This document shows, one piece after another, positions 33,074-41,488 of a DNA stretch of 64,000 nucleotides. The stretch spans positions 1,116,001 to 1,180,000 of the forward strand of contig JADJXK010000001.1 of the NCBI GenBank assembly GCA_016710325.1, given 5' to 3'. The position numbers were made by a program, and so were the translations under genes. The DNA is from Candidatus Leptofilum proximum (lineage in GTDB: Bacteria; Chloroflexota; Anaerolineae; Promineifilales; Promineifilaceae). The notes below the pieces were generated by a model, which saw only the letters and a program-made list of their open reading frames with translations, searched no databases and had not been told where the DNA came from. Within the stretch, counting starts at the first letter, position 1; each line of letters starts with the position of its first letter.

Positions 33074-33924
33074 GCCAGCTGCCTCCCGGTAACCTCGATG
33101 AAAATCTCTTCGAGTGTCGCCTCTTGTGTGTGCATCGTCTGGATGGCTTCGTCGCGCAGCAGCTGCTGGAAACGGCCGTTTTCCGCCAATCCCGCCAGCT
33201 CAAACATGGCCTGCTCGACGTGCCCGTTCTGCTGAAACGCCACCTGCACCTGCCGCCTGCCATACTGCAAACGCAGCCGGTCCGGGGCATCAATCAGCTT
33301 GATTTCGCCATCAACGATGAAGGCCACGCGGTCGCACAAATCGCTGGCCACGTGCATGTCGTGTGTGGTCAGGAAGATCGTTTTGCCCGCCGCCTGCTGC
33401 TGCCGGATGATGTTTTTGATGCGCCGCGCGTTCACCGGGTCCAGCCCCGAGGTGGGCTCATCCAAAAAGAGCAGCTCCGGGCTGTGCACCAGGGCGCGCG
33501 CCACGCTGAGCCGGTTTTTCATCCCCTTGGAGAACCTGCCTACCGGCAGGTCGCCGTCGTTTTCCAGGCCCACCATCGCCAGCAGTTCCAGCGGCGGCCG
33601 CGTTTTGGCCTGGTAGAGGGCGCTGTAATAAGTCAGGTTCTCTACGGCCGTCAACTTCAGATAATGGTTCGGCAGCTCAAACGAGACGCCGATGTGTTCG
33701 TAATAATCGGAGCCCCAGGTGGATAACGGCCGTTCCAACACCGTCACCTCTCCCTCATAGCCGCGCAGCAGGCCGTTCAAAATCTTTTGCGTGGTTGATT
33801 TGCCCGCGCCGCTCGGCCCCAAAAAGCCGAAGATTTCGCCCTTGGCTACATGAAAATCGAGCTGGCGCACGGCCGTTTTCTGGCTGCCCGCATAGGTAAA
33901 ACTCAAATTGGCTACACGAATCAT
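33070..33924 (-). CDS. ABC transporter ATP-binding protein
   Basis: The start is ATG 33924 (MIRVANLSFTYAGSQKTAVR), preceded by AAGGATAAG. The longer open frame upstream is a translation of the MITE-like repeat at 33939-34059 and should be ignored. The 284-residue protein has Walker A GPSGAGKST, the signature GRFSKGMKNRLSVARAL (a divergent SKGMKNR in place of LSGGQ), Walker B LLFLDEPTSGLD and the H-loop in LTTHDM. The C-terminal ~70 residues, ending EIFIEVTGRQLA, are typical of ABC-2 exporter ATPases. It energises the two permeases downstream in the same operon. Confidence 0.94.
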   Translation of the reverse strand: MIRVANLSFTYAGSQKTAVRQLDFHVAKGEIFGFLGPSGAGKSTTQKILNGLLRGYEGEVTVLERPLSTWGSDYYEHIGVSFELPNHYLKLTAVENLTYYSALYQAKTRPPLELLAMVGLENDGDLPVGRFSKGMKNRLSVARALVHSPELLFLDEPTSGLDPVNARRIKNIIRQQQAAGKTIFLTTHDMHVASDLCDRVAFIVDGEIKLIDAPDRLRLQYGRRQVQVAFQQNGHVEQAMFELAGLAENGRFQQLLRDEAIQTMHTQEATLEEIFIEVTGRQLA

Positions 33925-33938
33925 GATCTTATCCTTAT

Positions 33939-34059
33939 GGGTCTTCAGGAGTTCAGAGGGTTTACAATCCGTGATGCGTGAAACGTGAAACGTGACCGGA
34001 GAGACATCACGTTTCACGCGTCACGTTTCACGCCAAACCCCACGAAATCCCAAAGAGCC
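33939..34059. mobile_element. MITE-like fold-back element, copy 3
   Basis: A full-length copy (121 bases) from GGGTCTTCAGGAGTTCAG to CCCAAAGAGCC, with GTGAAACGTGAAACGTGACC facing TCACGTTTCACG repeats. Flanks are ATCCTTAT on the left and ATCCTTTT two bases off on the right, so the target duplication is only approximate. It lies just upstream of the ABC ATPase ribosome-binding site and probably within that operon's leader. Confidence 0.8.
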
Positions 34060-34087
34060 AAATCCTTTTAATCCGCGCAATCCGCGG

Positions 34088-34300
34088 CTAATTCTCTTCA
34101 CGCTGCAAGGCGATGAGCGTAACACCCAGGTCCCGCAGTCGGTTGATCAGGCCATAGAGGGCACTTTGGTCGGGCAAAACGGCCGTTATCACCGTTTCCC
34201 CGTTGACATAACAGACCGATACGGCCGCATATCGCGCCAATCGGGCCGCATCCAATTGCCCCTGCGCCCGAATCTGGTAGGTCTGCGCCTCAGCGGCCAT
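34088..34300 (-). CDS. small protein encoded with glycosyltransferase
   Basis: The 70-residue product (MAAEAQTYQIRAQGQLDAAR ... LYGLINRLRDLGVTLIALQR) starts at ATG 34300 inside the last codons of the glycosyltransferase, overlapping by 11 bases. It resembles small uncharacterised proteins with the pattern YxIRxxGxLD...xTxLxGxxxDQxALxGLLxxxRDLGLxLIxV that I associate with Actinobacteria and Chloroflexota. No catalytic residues are evident. The strong overlap suggests co-translation with the glycosyltransferase. The longer frame from 34378 is not supported. Function unknown. Confidence 0.72.
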   Translation of the reverse strand: MAAEAQTYQIRAQGQLDAARLARYAAVSVCYVNGETVITAVLPDQSALYGLINRLRDLGVTLIALQREEN

Positions 34301-35570
34301 GATGAACCCTGGTCTCCAGCTGCTGAATGATGGCCACAGCCTGGGCCACGCCAGCCTCCACCTGGATTTTTGCGCCAAGTTCAGCCGCCCGCTGACGCAT
34401 TAATTGATCGCTTACGGCCGTTTGAATAGCCGCGGCCAGCAGTTCGGCCGTTAGTTTTTGGCGCGGGATTGGTTGAAGTCCAACGCCCAGCTGCGCCACC
34501 CGGTTGCCCCAAAACGGCTGGTCGGCAAAAAAGGGTACGATAATTGAGGGCACACCGGCCCGCAGTCCGGCAGCCGTGGTGCCCGCCCCACCATGATGCA
34601 CCACCGCCGCCATACGCGGCAGCAGCCAGGCGTGCGGTGCAGCGTCCAGCATAAAAATCGTTTCCGGTAAATCGGCCGCGCGTAAGCCGCCCCAACCAGA
34701 CAGCAGCACAGCGCGCTGGTTGGTTTGCTTCAAGGCCGCGGTGACGAGAGCGGCCGTTTCCTCCGGCTTACGATTGGTCATGCTGCCAAAACCGACGTAA
34801 ACGGGGGGCGGTCCAGCGTTTAAAAAATTGACCAGCGCGGGAGGCGGTGTCCAATCTTCTTCTGCATCCAAAAACCAGTAACCCGTCACGTGCGCCTGGT
34901 CCGGCCAGTCAGCAGGTCGAGCAATGACGGAGGGGCTAAAGCCGTACAAAATCGGTAAGCCGCGTGTCTGCCTGGCATCAAACGGCCCAAAAAAAGGCGC
35001 TTTTGGCAGGCCCAGCACCTGCTGCCGGGCCAAATTGTCCGCCTTGCGCGAACTCTGCCACATGATTTGCCGGGTGGCGTGGTGCGAAAACCGGTTGAGC
35101 CAGCGCAGCGCACCGGGCAGCGGTTTGGGCAGCAGCGCCCCGGCAAAGGCGCTTGTCGGTGTAAAGGGTACGTAATACGCTTGCAGCAGCGGCAGATTCA
35201 GCTTCTCAGCCAGGGAAAGCCCCATAAACAGACCGCCAATGCCCGCTACAAGCAAATCTGCGCCCTGGCAGGCGGCTAATCCGTCCTCAGCCCATTCCAG
35301 CGCGGCTTTTTGCGCCGCCTGGGCGGTGTGGGCCGAGATGGCCAAAAAGTTGCCTTTTTCAAGCAAAGCCACCATCTCCGGGCTCTCAACAACGGCCTGC
35401 ACGTTACCGCGGGCAATCCTAAACTCCAGGTCGTGAGCCGTGATCAGCGGTTCAAACAGATCGTGCGACATGATACGCACCTGGTGACCAGCCGCTTGCA
35501 GCCCCTTGCCCAGCGCCACGTACGGCTGCACGTCACCCCGGCTGCCCAGGGCTATGATGACAATCTGCAT
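34290..35570 (-). CDS. UGT-like glycosyltransferase (sterol/macrolide type)
   Basis: A 426-residue GT-B enzyme of family GT1. The N-terminus MQIVIIALGSRGDVQPYVAL has the GSRGDVQP loop typical of sterol 3-beta-glucosyltransferases and vancomycin-group glycosyltransferases. The donor domain contains VYVGFGSM and the signature VHHGGAGTTAAGLRAGVPSI followed by PFFADQPFWG. It would transfer a sugar from UDP- or TDP-sugar to a lipid or secondary metabolite. It is transcribed with the 70-residue protein downstream. It belongs to the same broad family as the enzyme at 7396 but is of a different subgroup. A CCCCGGAAACT fold-back lies just upstream of the start. Confidence 0.92.
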   Translation of the reverse strand: MQIVIIALGSRGDVQPYVALGKGLQAAGHQVRIMSHDLFEPLITAHDLEFRIARGNVQAVVESPEMVALLEKGNFLAISAHTAQAAQKAALEWAEDGLAACQGADLLVAGIGGLFMGLSLAEKLNLPLLQAYYVPFTPTSAFAGALLPKPLPGALRWLNRFSHHATRQIMWQSSRKADNLARQQVLGLPKAPFFGPFDARQTRGLPILYGFSPSVIARPADWPDQAHVTGYWFLDAEEDWTPPPALVNFLNAGPPPVYVGFGSMTNRKPEETAALVTAALKQTNQRAVLLSGWGGLRAADLPETIFMLDAAPHAWLLPRMAAVVHHGGAGTTAAGLRAGVPSIIVPFFADQPFWGNRVAQLGVGLQPIPRQKLTAELLAAAIQTAVSDQLMRQRAAELGAKIQVEAGVAQAVAIIQQLETRVHHGR

Positions 35571-35582
35571 AGTGTTCTCCTG

Positions 35583-35640
35583 AATTTCCCCCGAAACTCC
35601 TTACGCACATGCTGGCCTGAAAAACAGTTTCCGGGGAAAT
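35583..35640. repeat. fold-back repeat, CCCCGGAAACT family, copy 2
   Basis: AATTTCCCCCGAAACT faces AGTTTCCGGGGAAAT with a roughly 28-base spacer. It is a diverged relative of the element at 23428-23484 and lies upstream of the UGT-like gene. Confidence 0.7.
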
Positions 35641-35723
35641 GTGATGATGGGGGTATGATACGGCCGTTCACCCACGGCCGTCATTCATCCAAAGGTGAAT
35701 TCAGGGGGTTGATTTGGGGAGAA

Positions 35724-35789
35724 GCCACAAATTTCACGGATGACGCGAATAATCCACATAATTCGTGAAAATTCGCGTCATTCGCGGCA
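35724..35789. repeat. GACGCGAAT fold-back repeat
   Basis: GATGACGCGAAT faces ATTCGCGTCATTC, with outer arms CCACAAATTTCACG and CGCGGC that only partly match. A related half (ACGCGAATCACCC ... CCATCCGCGGC) occurs at 36240-36297, so two copies bracket the lipoprotein gene at 35795-36217. Confidence 0.65.
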
Positions 35790-35794
35790 AAAAA

Positions 35795-36217
35795 CTAGTT
35801 TGTATCTGGCACGCGGGTGAACTCGTACAGCTCGCCGTAAATGGTGCCGTCGAAGTTCACCGTCAGATCCATCTTGTCCTCGTAAAAATTAGCCGTCGCC
35901 GAGCCGTTAAACTCGTCATGGCCAGACAAAACCAGCGAGTTTTCGCCCACAAACGTGTAGGTCATCTCGATGGTTTCCGCGGAATCAACATCCTCCAGTA
36001 GTAAACGGCCGTCTTCCTGAAAATCAAAAATCTTGTGGCCAAAACGGCCGTCGTTCACTTCCCACCGTCCCACAATGTACGCCGCTTCCACTGACTCTAC
36101 AGCCACCTCCGGCTGCGTCGGGTCAGGCACGTCGCTTTCGGCACCACAGCTCACGGCCAACAGCAGCGTGGCCGCCGCCAACAACCAGATCAACTTAAAA
36201 CGAACCACTTTTCTCAT
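35795..36217 (-). CDS. small lipoprotein of unknown function
   Basis: The 140-residue product has a lipoprotein signal peptide (LIWLLAAATLLLAVSCGAE, lipobox LAVSC) and a short acidic linker. The rest is a predicted beta-rich domain with VGRWEVNDGRFGHKIFDFQEDGRLLL and YTFVGENSLVLSG. Such a pattern (GxWxxxxG...fxxdGxl...Yxxxxxxlxl) is like lipocalin-type or DUF5640/YdjM-like stress domains that measure a folded beta barrel, but I cannot name the family. It would be attached outside the cytoplasmic membrane. It is flanked by GACGCGAAT-type repeats. Confidence 0.75.
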   Translation of the reverse strand: MRKVVRFKLIWLLAAATLLLAVSCGAESDVPDPTQPEVAVESVEAAYIVGRWEVNDGRFGHKIFDFQEDGRLLLEDVDSAETIEMTYTFVGENSLVLSGHDEFNGSATANFYEDKMDLTVNFDGTIYGELYEFTRVPDTN

Positions 36218-36299
36218 AAATTCCTTTTCCAGTCTGGCCCCGAATTACGCGAATCACCCAAAAAATGTCTGCGAAAATGCGCGCCATCCGCGGCAAAAA

Positions 36300-38930
36300 T
36301 CAAAGCAATCCCAGTTCCCGCACCTGGGCCACGGCTTCGGTACGCCGGGCCACGCCCAGCTTGCTGTACACATTGTTCAGATGCTTTTTCACCGTGCCCA
36401 CCGTCACAAACAGCTGGTCGGCTATTTCGCGGTTGGAACGGCCGTCTGCCACCAGCCTCATCACCTCCACCTCCCGCTCACTCAAGGGCTCCAGCAGCGG
36501 CTGAGCCACGCTGCCCTGCCCAAAATCAGCCAGCACGGCATCGACAAACGCAGGCGCCACCTGGCGTACCCGAGGCAGCAGCGCGGCGATGGCTTCACCC
36601 TCGTCCAGGAACAATCGGCGGTAATTTTCAGAAGCGGCCAGGCGAACGGCCGTCGCCAAAGCCTCTTCTGCCAGGTGCCCCCGCCCCAACGCCTGGTGCG
36701 CCTGCACCCGCAGCAGGGAAACCATGATCTGCACCAACCAGCGGCCCGTCTGCCGCACCGCTGCTTCCAGTTCTGCCAGAAAACTCACTGTTTCCTCTGG
36801 CTGGTGTGCTGCCAGCCGCAGCCGGGCCAGCGCCAGCAAATCCAGCTCTCGTTGTGCGTAACTGACCTGGTTGAGGGTGGATACGGCCGTCACCGCCCAT
36901 CGTTTCACCGGCGCGATCACTCCTTGCCGCAGCAGTATCTCCGCTTCCACGGCCGACAACAGCGCCTCGTAGGCGTCGAAACGCGCCTGGCTCAAACGCT
37001 GCCGCACCACGCCCAGAATTTGCCGCACCTCGGTCCACGCACCCTGCGCCTGCCGCAGCCGGGCCAGCGCCAGCTGTCCCGAGATTTCCGCTCCCATCAA
37101 GGCAAACGGTTCGATGAGCGCCATGCCCTGCACAATCAGCCGCTCTGCTGCGGCCAGATCGTTGGTCTGGTACACCAGCTCACCCAGCGTCACCAACGCC
37201 AGCCCGGCCACTGGCTGCGGCGGCGATTGGCCCTCAACAAACTCAGCGACCAGCGCGCGGCACAGGGCTTCTGCCTCGCTGCGTCTGGCCTGCATGTTCA
37301 GTGCCTGGGCCAGGTTCACCGTCGCCCCGACGGTCATCAGCAGATCGCCGCTGGCCCGGCCAGACGCCACCGCCTGCCGCAGCGTGGCCACGGAACCGGC
37401 CACGTCACCCTGGGCATTTTGCGCCTCGGCCAGGATGAGCAGCACCATGTTGCGGAAAAAGTGCTCCGACTCGTCCAGCCGCGCCAGGGCCTGCTGTCCC
37501 TGGGGGATGGTCTCCGCGCTGGAAACCTGCGTTAGCATCAGGCAAGCCTGGAGCGAGAGCAGGCGCGGCAGCGGCTCTTCCCTGGCCTGCTGTTGGGCAA
37601 GCGCAGCCAGACGACCAGCCTCAGCCCCCTGCCCCATCAGCCAGTGCAGCCAGCCCAGGTTGGCCGCCAGCTCTGCATCGGCCTCGATTTGGGCCGTAGG
37701 CAGTGCCACCAACCAGCCGTAAAGCGTGGCCAGTTCGCCCTGCTTAAACGCCACCAGAGCCGCCCGCTTGATAAGCTCCCCCGCCAACGCCGTCTCGCCC
37801 GCAGCCAGGGCATAGCCGACAGCTTCGGGCAGCAAATCCTGGTCGGCCAGCCAGCGGGCAGCACGCCCCTGAATTTCTGCCTGCCGTGCCGGAGGCAGCT
37901 CAGTGCGCAGCAAATCGGCAAAAAGTCGGTGGTAGCGGTACCAGCGGCGACGGCCGTCCAGCGGAATCAGAAACAGGTTGGCCTGCTCCAGCTGTCGCAG
38001 CAGGTCGGCGCTGTCGCTGCGTCCTGTTACGGCATCGGCCAGTTCGGCGGTGAAACGGTCCAGCACGGCCGTTTCCTGCAAAAAAACACGGCGTTCTTCC
38101 GGCTGCTGCTGGAGCACTTCTGCCAGCAGATAGTCGAGCACGTAGCGGTTGCTGCCACCAAAGTCGGCCAGCCGGGCGGCCAGGGCCTCTTCCTGCCCGG
38201 CCACGGCAGCCAGGGCCAGCGCCGCCAGCTGCAAACCGGCGGCCCAGCCTTCGGTGCGCTGGTTGAGAGTGGCAACGGCCGTTTCCGGCAGCGTTACCCC
38301 CATCGTCTGGCGCAGGAATTCGGCCGTTTCCGCCGGAGAAAACTGCAAATCCCGCTGGCGCAGCTCCACAAGCTGCCCACGAGCGCGCAGGCGCGGCAGC
38401 GGCAGCGGCGGATCTTCGCGGCTGGTGAGCACCAGGTGGGCGTTGGGTGGCAGCCGTTCGACAAAGAGAGCAACGGCCGTTTGCACCTGTTCGTTCTGAA
38501 TCAGATGATAATCGTCCAGCACCAGCAGCAGCGGCTGGCCAAGGGCGGCAGTCTGGTTCAGCAGCTGCGTGGCCAGCGGCTGGAGCGAGGTCAACGGCGT
38601 GGGCAGCCCGGCCAGCAGCCCGGCACCCAGGGCGGGTGCCACCTGCTGCACAGCGGCCAGCCAGTAAGCGGCAAACCGGGCCGGATCGTTGTCGGCTTCG
38701 TCCAGCGACAGCCAGGCGACGGCGCACGGTGGCTGGGCCAGCCACTCAACCACGAGCGACGTTTTGCCAAAACCCGCCGGGGCAGAAATGAGGGTGAGCG
38801 GGCGGAGGAAACGGCCGTCCAGCCACAGCCGGTCGTTGAGTTTTGCGGTGAGATGAGGGCGCGGCACGGTGAACGGCCGTAACAACGGCATAAACAGCTT
38901 CGTTTGCAGCAAAGACCCGATTTCAGACAT
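36300..38930 (-). CDS. MalT-like LuxR-family ATP-dependent regulator
   Basis: The 876-residue protein has the MalT plan. The N-terminal STAND ATPase contains Walker A SAPAGFGKTS (near 49-58) and acidic strand LLLVLDDYHLI. Helical repeats of the TPR type run from about 340 to 800. The C-terminal LuxR helix-turn-helix is PLSEREVEVMRLVADGRSNR with TVGTVKKHLNNVYSKLGV. Such proteins are activated by binding ATP and a small inducer, often a sugar, then activate nearby promoters. The target is unknown; candidates are neighbouring exporter or glycosidase genes. It starts with MSEIGSLLQTKLFMPL, the usual N-terminus. It has at least eight ACGGCCGT octamers. Confidence 0.92.
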   Translation of the reverse strand: MSEIGSLLQTKLFMPLLRPFTVPRPHLTAKLNDRLWLDGRFLRPLTLISAPAGFGKTSLVVEWLAQPPCAVAWLSLDEADNDPARFAAYWLAAVQQVAPALGAGLLAGLPTPLTSLQPLATQLLNQTAALGQPLLLVLDDYHLIQNEQVQTAVALFVERLPPNAHLVLTSREDPPLPLPRLRARGQLVELRQRDLQFSPAETAEFLRQTMGVTLPETAVATLNQRTEGWAAGLQLAALALAAVAGQEEALAARLADFGGSNRYVLDYLLAEVLQQQPEERRVFLQETAVLDRFTAELADAVTGRSDSADLLRQLEQANLFLIPLDGRRRWYRYHRLFADLLRTELPPARQAEIQGRAARWLADQDLLPEAVGYALAAGETALAGELIKRAALVAFKQGELATLYGWLVALPTAQIEADAELAANLGWLHWLMGQGAEAGRLAALAQQQAREEPLPRLLSLQACLMLTQVSSAETIPQGQQALARLDESEHFFRNMVLLILAEAQNAQGDVAGSVATLRQAVASGRASGDLLMTVGATVNLAQALNMQARRSEAEALCRALVAEFVEGQSPPQPVAGLALVTLGELVYQTNDLAAAERLIVQGMALIEPFALMGAEISGQLALARLRQAQGAWTEVRQILGVVRQRLSQARFDAYEALLSAVEAEILLRQGVIAPVKRWAVTAVSTLNQVSYAQRELDLLALARLRLAAHQPEETVSFLAELEAAVRQTGRWLVQIMVSLLRVQAHQALGRGHLAEEALATAVRLAASENYRRLFLDEGEAIAALLPRVRQVAPAFVDAVLADFGQGSVAQPLLEPLSEREVEVMRLVADGRSNREIADQLFVTVGTVKKHLNNVYSKLGVARRTEAVAQVRELGLL

Positions 38931-38987
38931 GGGGCAATTATAGGCACAGCCGCATCGTTTGGCACAAAGCGCCGTTTTTCAGATAAT

Positions 38988-39190
38988 CTTTTTTAACCGC
39001 AAAGACCGCCAAAGACGCAAAGAAAAAAAGGCTCTTTGGGATTTCGTGGGGATTGGCGTGAAACGTGATGCGTGAAACGTGATGTCTCTCTGGTCACGTT
39101 TCACGTTTCACGCATCACGGATTGTAAACTCTCTGAATTCATGAAGGCCCGAAAAAAATAAATGCGCACTTTGCGTCCTTAGCGGTGAAT
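38988..39190. repeat. ACGCAAAG fold-back repeat split by a nested element
   Basis: The left part (38988-39029) carries ACCGCAAAGACCGCCAAAG and ACGCAAAG. The right part (39151-39190) carries CTTTGCGTCCTTAGCGGT, its inverted counterpart. The MITE-like element at 39030-39150 sits exactly between, so this fold-back existed before the insertion. Confidence 0.8.
39030..39150. mobile_element. MITE-like fold-back element, copy 4 (inverted, nested)
   Basis: A 121-base element in reverse orientation, from GGCTCTTTGGGATTTCGTGG to GAATTCATGAAGGCCC. The 8-bp direct repeat GAAAAAAA flanks it on both sides (39022-39029 and 39151-39158). It interrupts an ACGCAAAG fold-back repeat. Confidence 0.87.
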
Positions 39191-39208
39191 CAAATCATTG
39201 GAGAAGCT

Positions 39209-39850
39209 ATGAGCAAACACCTTGTCATCGTGGCGGGCAACATTGGCGCGGGCAAAACGTCGCTCACCGAGCGCATTGGCGACCGGTTGGGCTGGCGCAC
39301 CGCCTACGAATCCGTCATCGATAACCCGTACCTGGCCGATTTTTACGCCGACATGCGCCAGTGGTCGTTCCACTTGCAAGTGTTCTACATCGGGCACCGC
39401 GCCGAGCAGTATTTGCAGCTGGCGCGCAGCCCGCAATCGGCCATTGCCGACCGCAGCATCTTTGAGGATGCCTTTATTTTTGCCCGCGCCCTGCACCACA
39501 TGGGCAACCTGAGCGAGCGGGATTATATGGCCTACAGGCGCGCCTTCGACCTGGTGGTGCAGGGGCTGCCCAAGCCGGATTTGCTGCTCTACCTCAGGGC
39601 GCCGGTGCCGGTGTTGATGGAGCGCATTAAGCAGCGCGGCCGTTCCATTGAAAGTGGCATTACGGCCGATTACCTCAGCCTGCTCGATTCATTTTACGAC
39701 GACTGGCTGCGCTCGTTTGACGTCTGCCCGGTGCTGGTGATTCCCAGCCAGGACCTGGACTTTGTCAACAAGCCGCAGCACCTGGACATTGTGGTGCAGC
39801 GCATTCAAGACAAGCTGTCTGGCCAGGAAAACGTCGTCTTTCCCGATTGA
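39209..39850 (+). CDS. deoxynucleoside kinase
   Basis: ATG 39209 is chosen because GGAGAAG precedes it; an in-frame GTG at 39185 lies within the repeat. The 213-residue product has the P-loop VAGNIGAGKTSL, the substrate-binding ESVIDNPYLADFY, the ERS-like IADRSIFEDAFIF segment and the LID region IKQRGRSIESGI. It belongs to the bacterial deoxyadenosine/deoxyguanosine kinase family, which phosphorylates deoxynucleosides with ATP for salvage. With the adenosine deaminase and phosphoribosyltransferase it adds to a purine-salvage theme. Which base is preferred cannot be told by eye. Confidence 0.93.
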   Translation: MSKHLVIVAGNIGAGKTSLTERIGDRLGWRTAYESVIDNPYLADFYADMRQWSFHLQVFYIGHRAEQYLQLARSPQSAIADRSIFEDAFIFARALHHMGNLSERDYMAYRRAFDLVVQGLPKPDLLLYLRAPVPVLMERIKQRGRSIESGITADYLSLLDSFYDDWLRSFDVCPVLVIPSQDLDFVNKPQHLDIVVQRIQDKLSGQENVVFPD

Positions 39851-39952
39851 CCTCATCTGTCATTGTTTCGCCAGGCCCAGCACAAGTTTGAGCGCAGCAA
39901 AAAATCCCTCTGAACGCGGCATGCGTCGATTTGCGGGTTTTGTAATACTGCA

Positions 39953-39982
39953 GGGATGCTTCACTTCGTTCAGCATGACAAG
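39953..39982. repeat. CTTCACTTCGTTCAGCATGACA-type interspersed repeat
   Basis: The stretch around GCTTCACTTCGTTCAGCATG resembles short interspersed repeats of the TTCGCTTCGCTCAGAATGACA type that I recognise from other bacterial genomes. It lies between the deoxynucleoside kinase and GNAT genes. One copy only in the window. Confidence 0.5.
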
Positions 39983-40030
39983 TTCAGGTCCAAGTAACCA
40001 CGCTTTCTGAGCGCGCAAAAAGAGGTTTAA

Positions 40031-40576
40031 ATGCTACAAAACGATAAAGTTCGCCTGCGGGCAATTGGCCGGGATGATTTGCCAACACTGGCCCGCTTCA
40101 ACAATGACCTGGAAGTAGAGGTGGCTGGGGGTGGCGATCCGCCGTGGCCGCAGGCGCTGGAGCGGCTAACGGCCGAATACGAAGCCAAGTGGAGCCAGGG
40201 CGGGCGCGACGGCAACACGGGCAACGTGGAGTTCGCCATCGAGGGAAACGGTCAGTTCATTGGCATCTGCGCCTTGTTTAACGTGGACCAGGCGGCGCGC
40301 ACCTGCGAACTGGGCATTTCTATTGGCGATAAGACGGCGTGGGGGCAGGGCTACGGCCGTTCCGCCATCACCCTTTTGCTTGCGTACGCCTTTACCTACC
40401 ACTACATGCACAAAGTGACACTGCGTGTAAACGGCCGTAACGAACGGGCCATTCGTGCCTACCGCGCCTGCGGCTTCGTAGAGGAAGGGCGGCTGCGCCA
40501 GCAGGTGTGGCACAGCGGCAGCTACGACGATGTGGTGCACATGGGCATTTTGCGCGCAGAGTGGACGGCTGCCTGA
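40031..40576 (+). CDS. GNAT-family N-acetyltransferase
   Basis: The 181-residue protein is a RimJ/RimL-like GNAT acyltransferase: VRLRAIGRDDLPTLARFNND at the N-terminus, CELGISIGDKTAWGQGYGRSA as the acetyl-CoA pyrophosphate loop (the Q/R-x-x-G-x-G/A motif is QGYGRS), and VNGRNERAIRAYRACGFVEEG in the C-terminal half. The donor is acetyl-CoA. The acceptor may be an N-terminal amine, a polyamine or a drug; this cannot be told. GAGG precedes ATG 40031. It is probably transcribed with the kinase upstream. Confidence 0.9.
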   Translation: MLQNDKVRLRAIGRDDLPTLARFNNDLEVEVAGGGDPPWPQALERLTAEYEAKWSQGGRDGNTGNVEFAIEGNGQFIGICALFNVDQAARTCELGISIGDKTAWGQGYGRSAITLLLAYAFTYHYMHKVTLRVNGRNERAIRAYRACGFVEEGRLRQQVWHSGSYDDVVHMGILRAEWTAA

Positions 40577-40578
40577 GC

Positions 40579-40608
40579 TTTACCTGGGGAACGATCCCAT
40601 GTTATACT
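40579..40608 (+). promoter_or_regulatory. candidate promoter of GAF-domain gene
   Basis: TTTACC (40579-40584) and TATACT (40603-40608) are 18 bases apart, starting right after the GNAT stop codon. This would give a leader of about 150 bases before ATG 40768. Confidence 0.5.
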
Positions 40609-40767
40609 TCGCCGCAAGTTAACGTGTCCTGTAGTTGGCCAGCAGTGCGCAGGGCCGACGATGCTGTGAAAGGAGTAGAGAACGAGAGGGTTGGCAACGG
40701 CCGTTTTTGTTCATCCACCGTCCGACTCCCCATGTCGGCAGCCACAGCGCACTATTCGGAGGTCATC

Positions 40768-41388
40768 ATGAACCCGGAAATCCGCGGCACTGCTCATTTT
40801 CTCCAGCAAGAAAATATTCGACTGCAAAAAGAAAATGAAAGCCTGCAGCAAGAAGTCGTGCGCCTGCGGCTTATTTTGCGCAACCTGGGCAATCTCAACC
40901 AGATGGCCCTTTCCATTCATCCCAACACCGATATTCTCAAGCTGCTGGACCAGATTCTCCAGTCTGCCCTGGACAGCATCCAGGCCGAAGATGGCTCACT
41001 GCTGCTGGTGGATGAAGAAACAAAGGAGCTGTCGTTTGTGGTGGTACATGGGCAGGTGCGCACCAAACTGGTGGGGCACCGCATTCCCCTGGGCATGGGC
41101 ATTGCCGGTTGGGTAGCGCAACATGCCGAATCACTCATCGTGGACAACGCCCAAAACGACCCCCGCTTTTCGCCGCGGATTGACCAGGCATACCAGTTTA
41201 GAACCCGGTCGATGGTCTGCGTGCCGATCCTGCTTGCTGACCGGGTTCTGGGCGTGATTCAGGCGCTCAACAAGTCCAACCGCAAAGATTTTTCTAACGC
41301 CGACATGATAATGCTCAATGTAGTAGCCCAGCTGGCCGCAGCCGCCATTGCCCGTGCCGAAAGCATCTTGCTGGGTGAAGAGTCATAG
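40768..41388 (+). CDS. GAF-domain protein with N-terminal coiled coil
   Basis: I use ATG 40768 because GGAGG precedes it by six bases; the in-frame sequence back to 40507 overlaps the GNAT gene and shows no domain. The 206-residue product starts with a coiled coil (FLQQENIRLQKENESLQQEVVRLRLIL, given here in parts as residues 11-37). A single GAF domain follows (about 50-200), with ILQSALDSIQAEDGSLLLVD, GIAGWVAQHAESLIVDNAQN and VCVPILLADRVLGVIQALNK. It has no output domain, so it may act as a signalling partner binding a cyclic nucleotide or other small ligand. The ligand is not determinable. Confidence 0.87.
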   Translation: MNPEIRGTAHFLQQENIRLQKENESLQQEVVRLRLILRNLGNLNQMALSIHPNTDILKLLDQILQSALDSIQAEDGSLLLVDEETKELSFVVVHGQVRTKLVGHRIPLGMGIAGWVAQHAESLIVDNAQNDPRFSPRIDQAYQFRTRSMVCVPILLADRVLGVIQALNKSNRKDFSNADMIMLNVVAQLAAAAIARAESILLGEES

Positions 41389-41488
41389 GACAATAGTCAT
41401 ACACCTTCATGGGACTATTTGTTGGAGGATGCTCTATAATGCGAACTTAAGCTCTATTAAATTTGCCCGGTCATAAAGAAGTGTTCTT

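Noticed and set aside
33925..34017. N-terminal extension of the ABC ATPase (MKRDVSPVTFHVSRITD...)
   Set aside because: It is a translation of the MITE-like repeat. The same peptide occurs at 20000-20096 in another copy, and ATG 33924 has its own ribosome-binding site.
36033..38882. Long plus-strand frames opposite the MalT-like gene
   Set aside because: They are Gln/His/Arg-rich shadows of the minus-strand regulator, with no start site or domain support.
40507..40767. Upstream extension of the GAF-domain frame
   Set aside because: It overlaps the GNAT gene, contains no domain, and GGAGG precedes ATG 40768.
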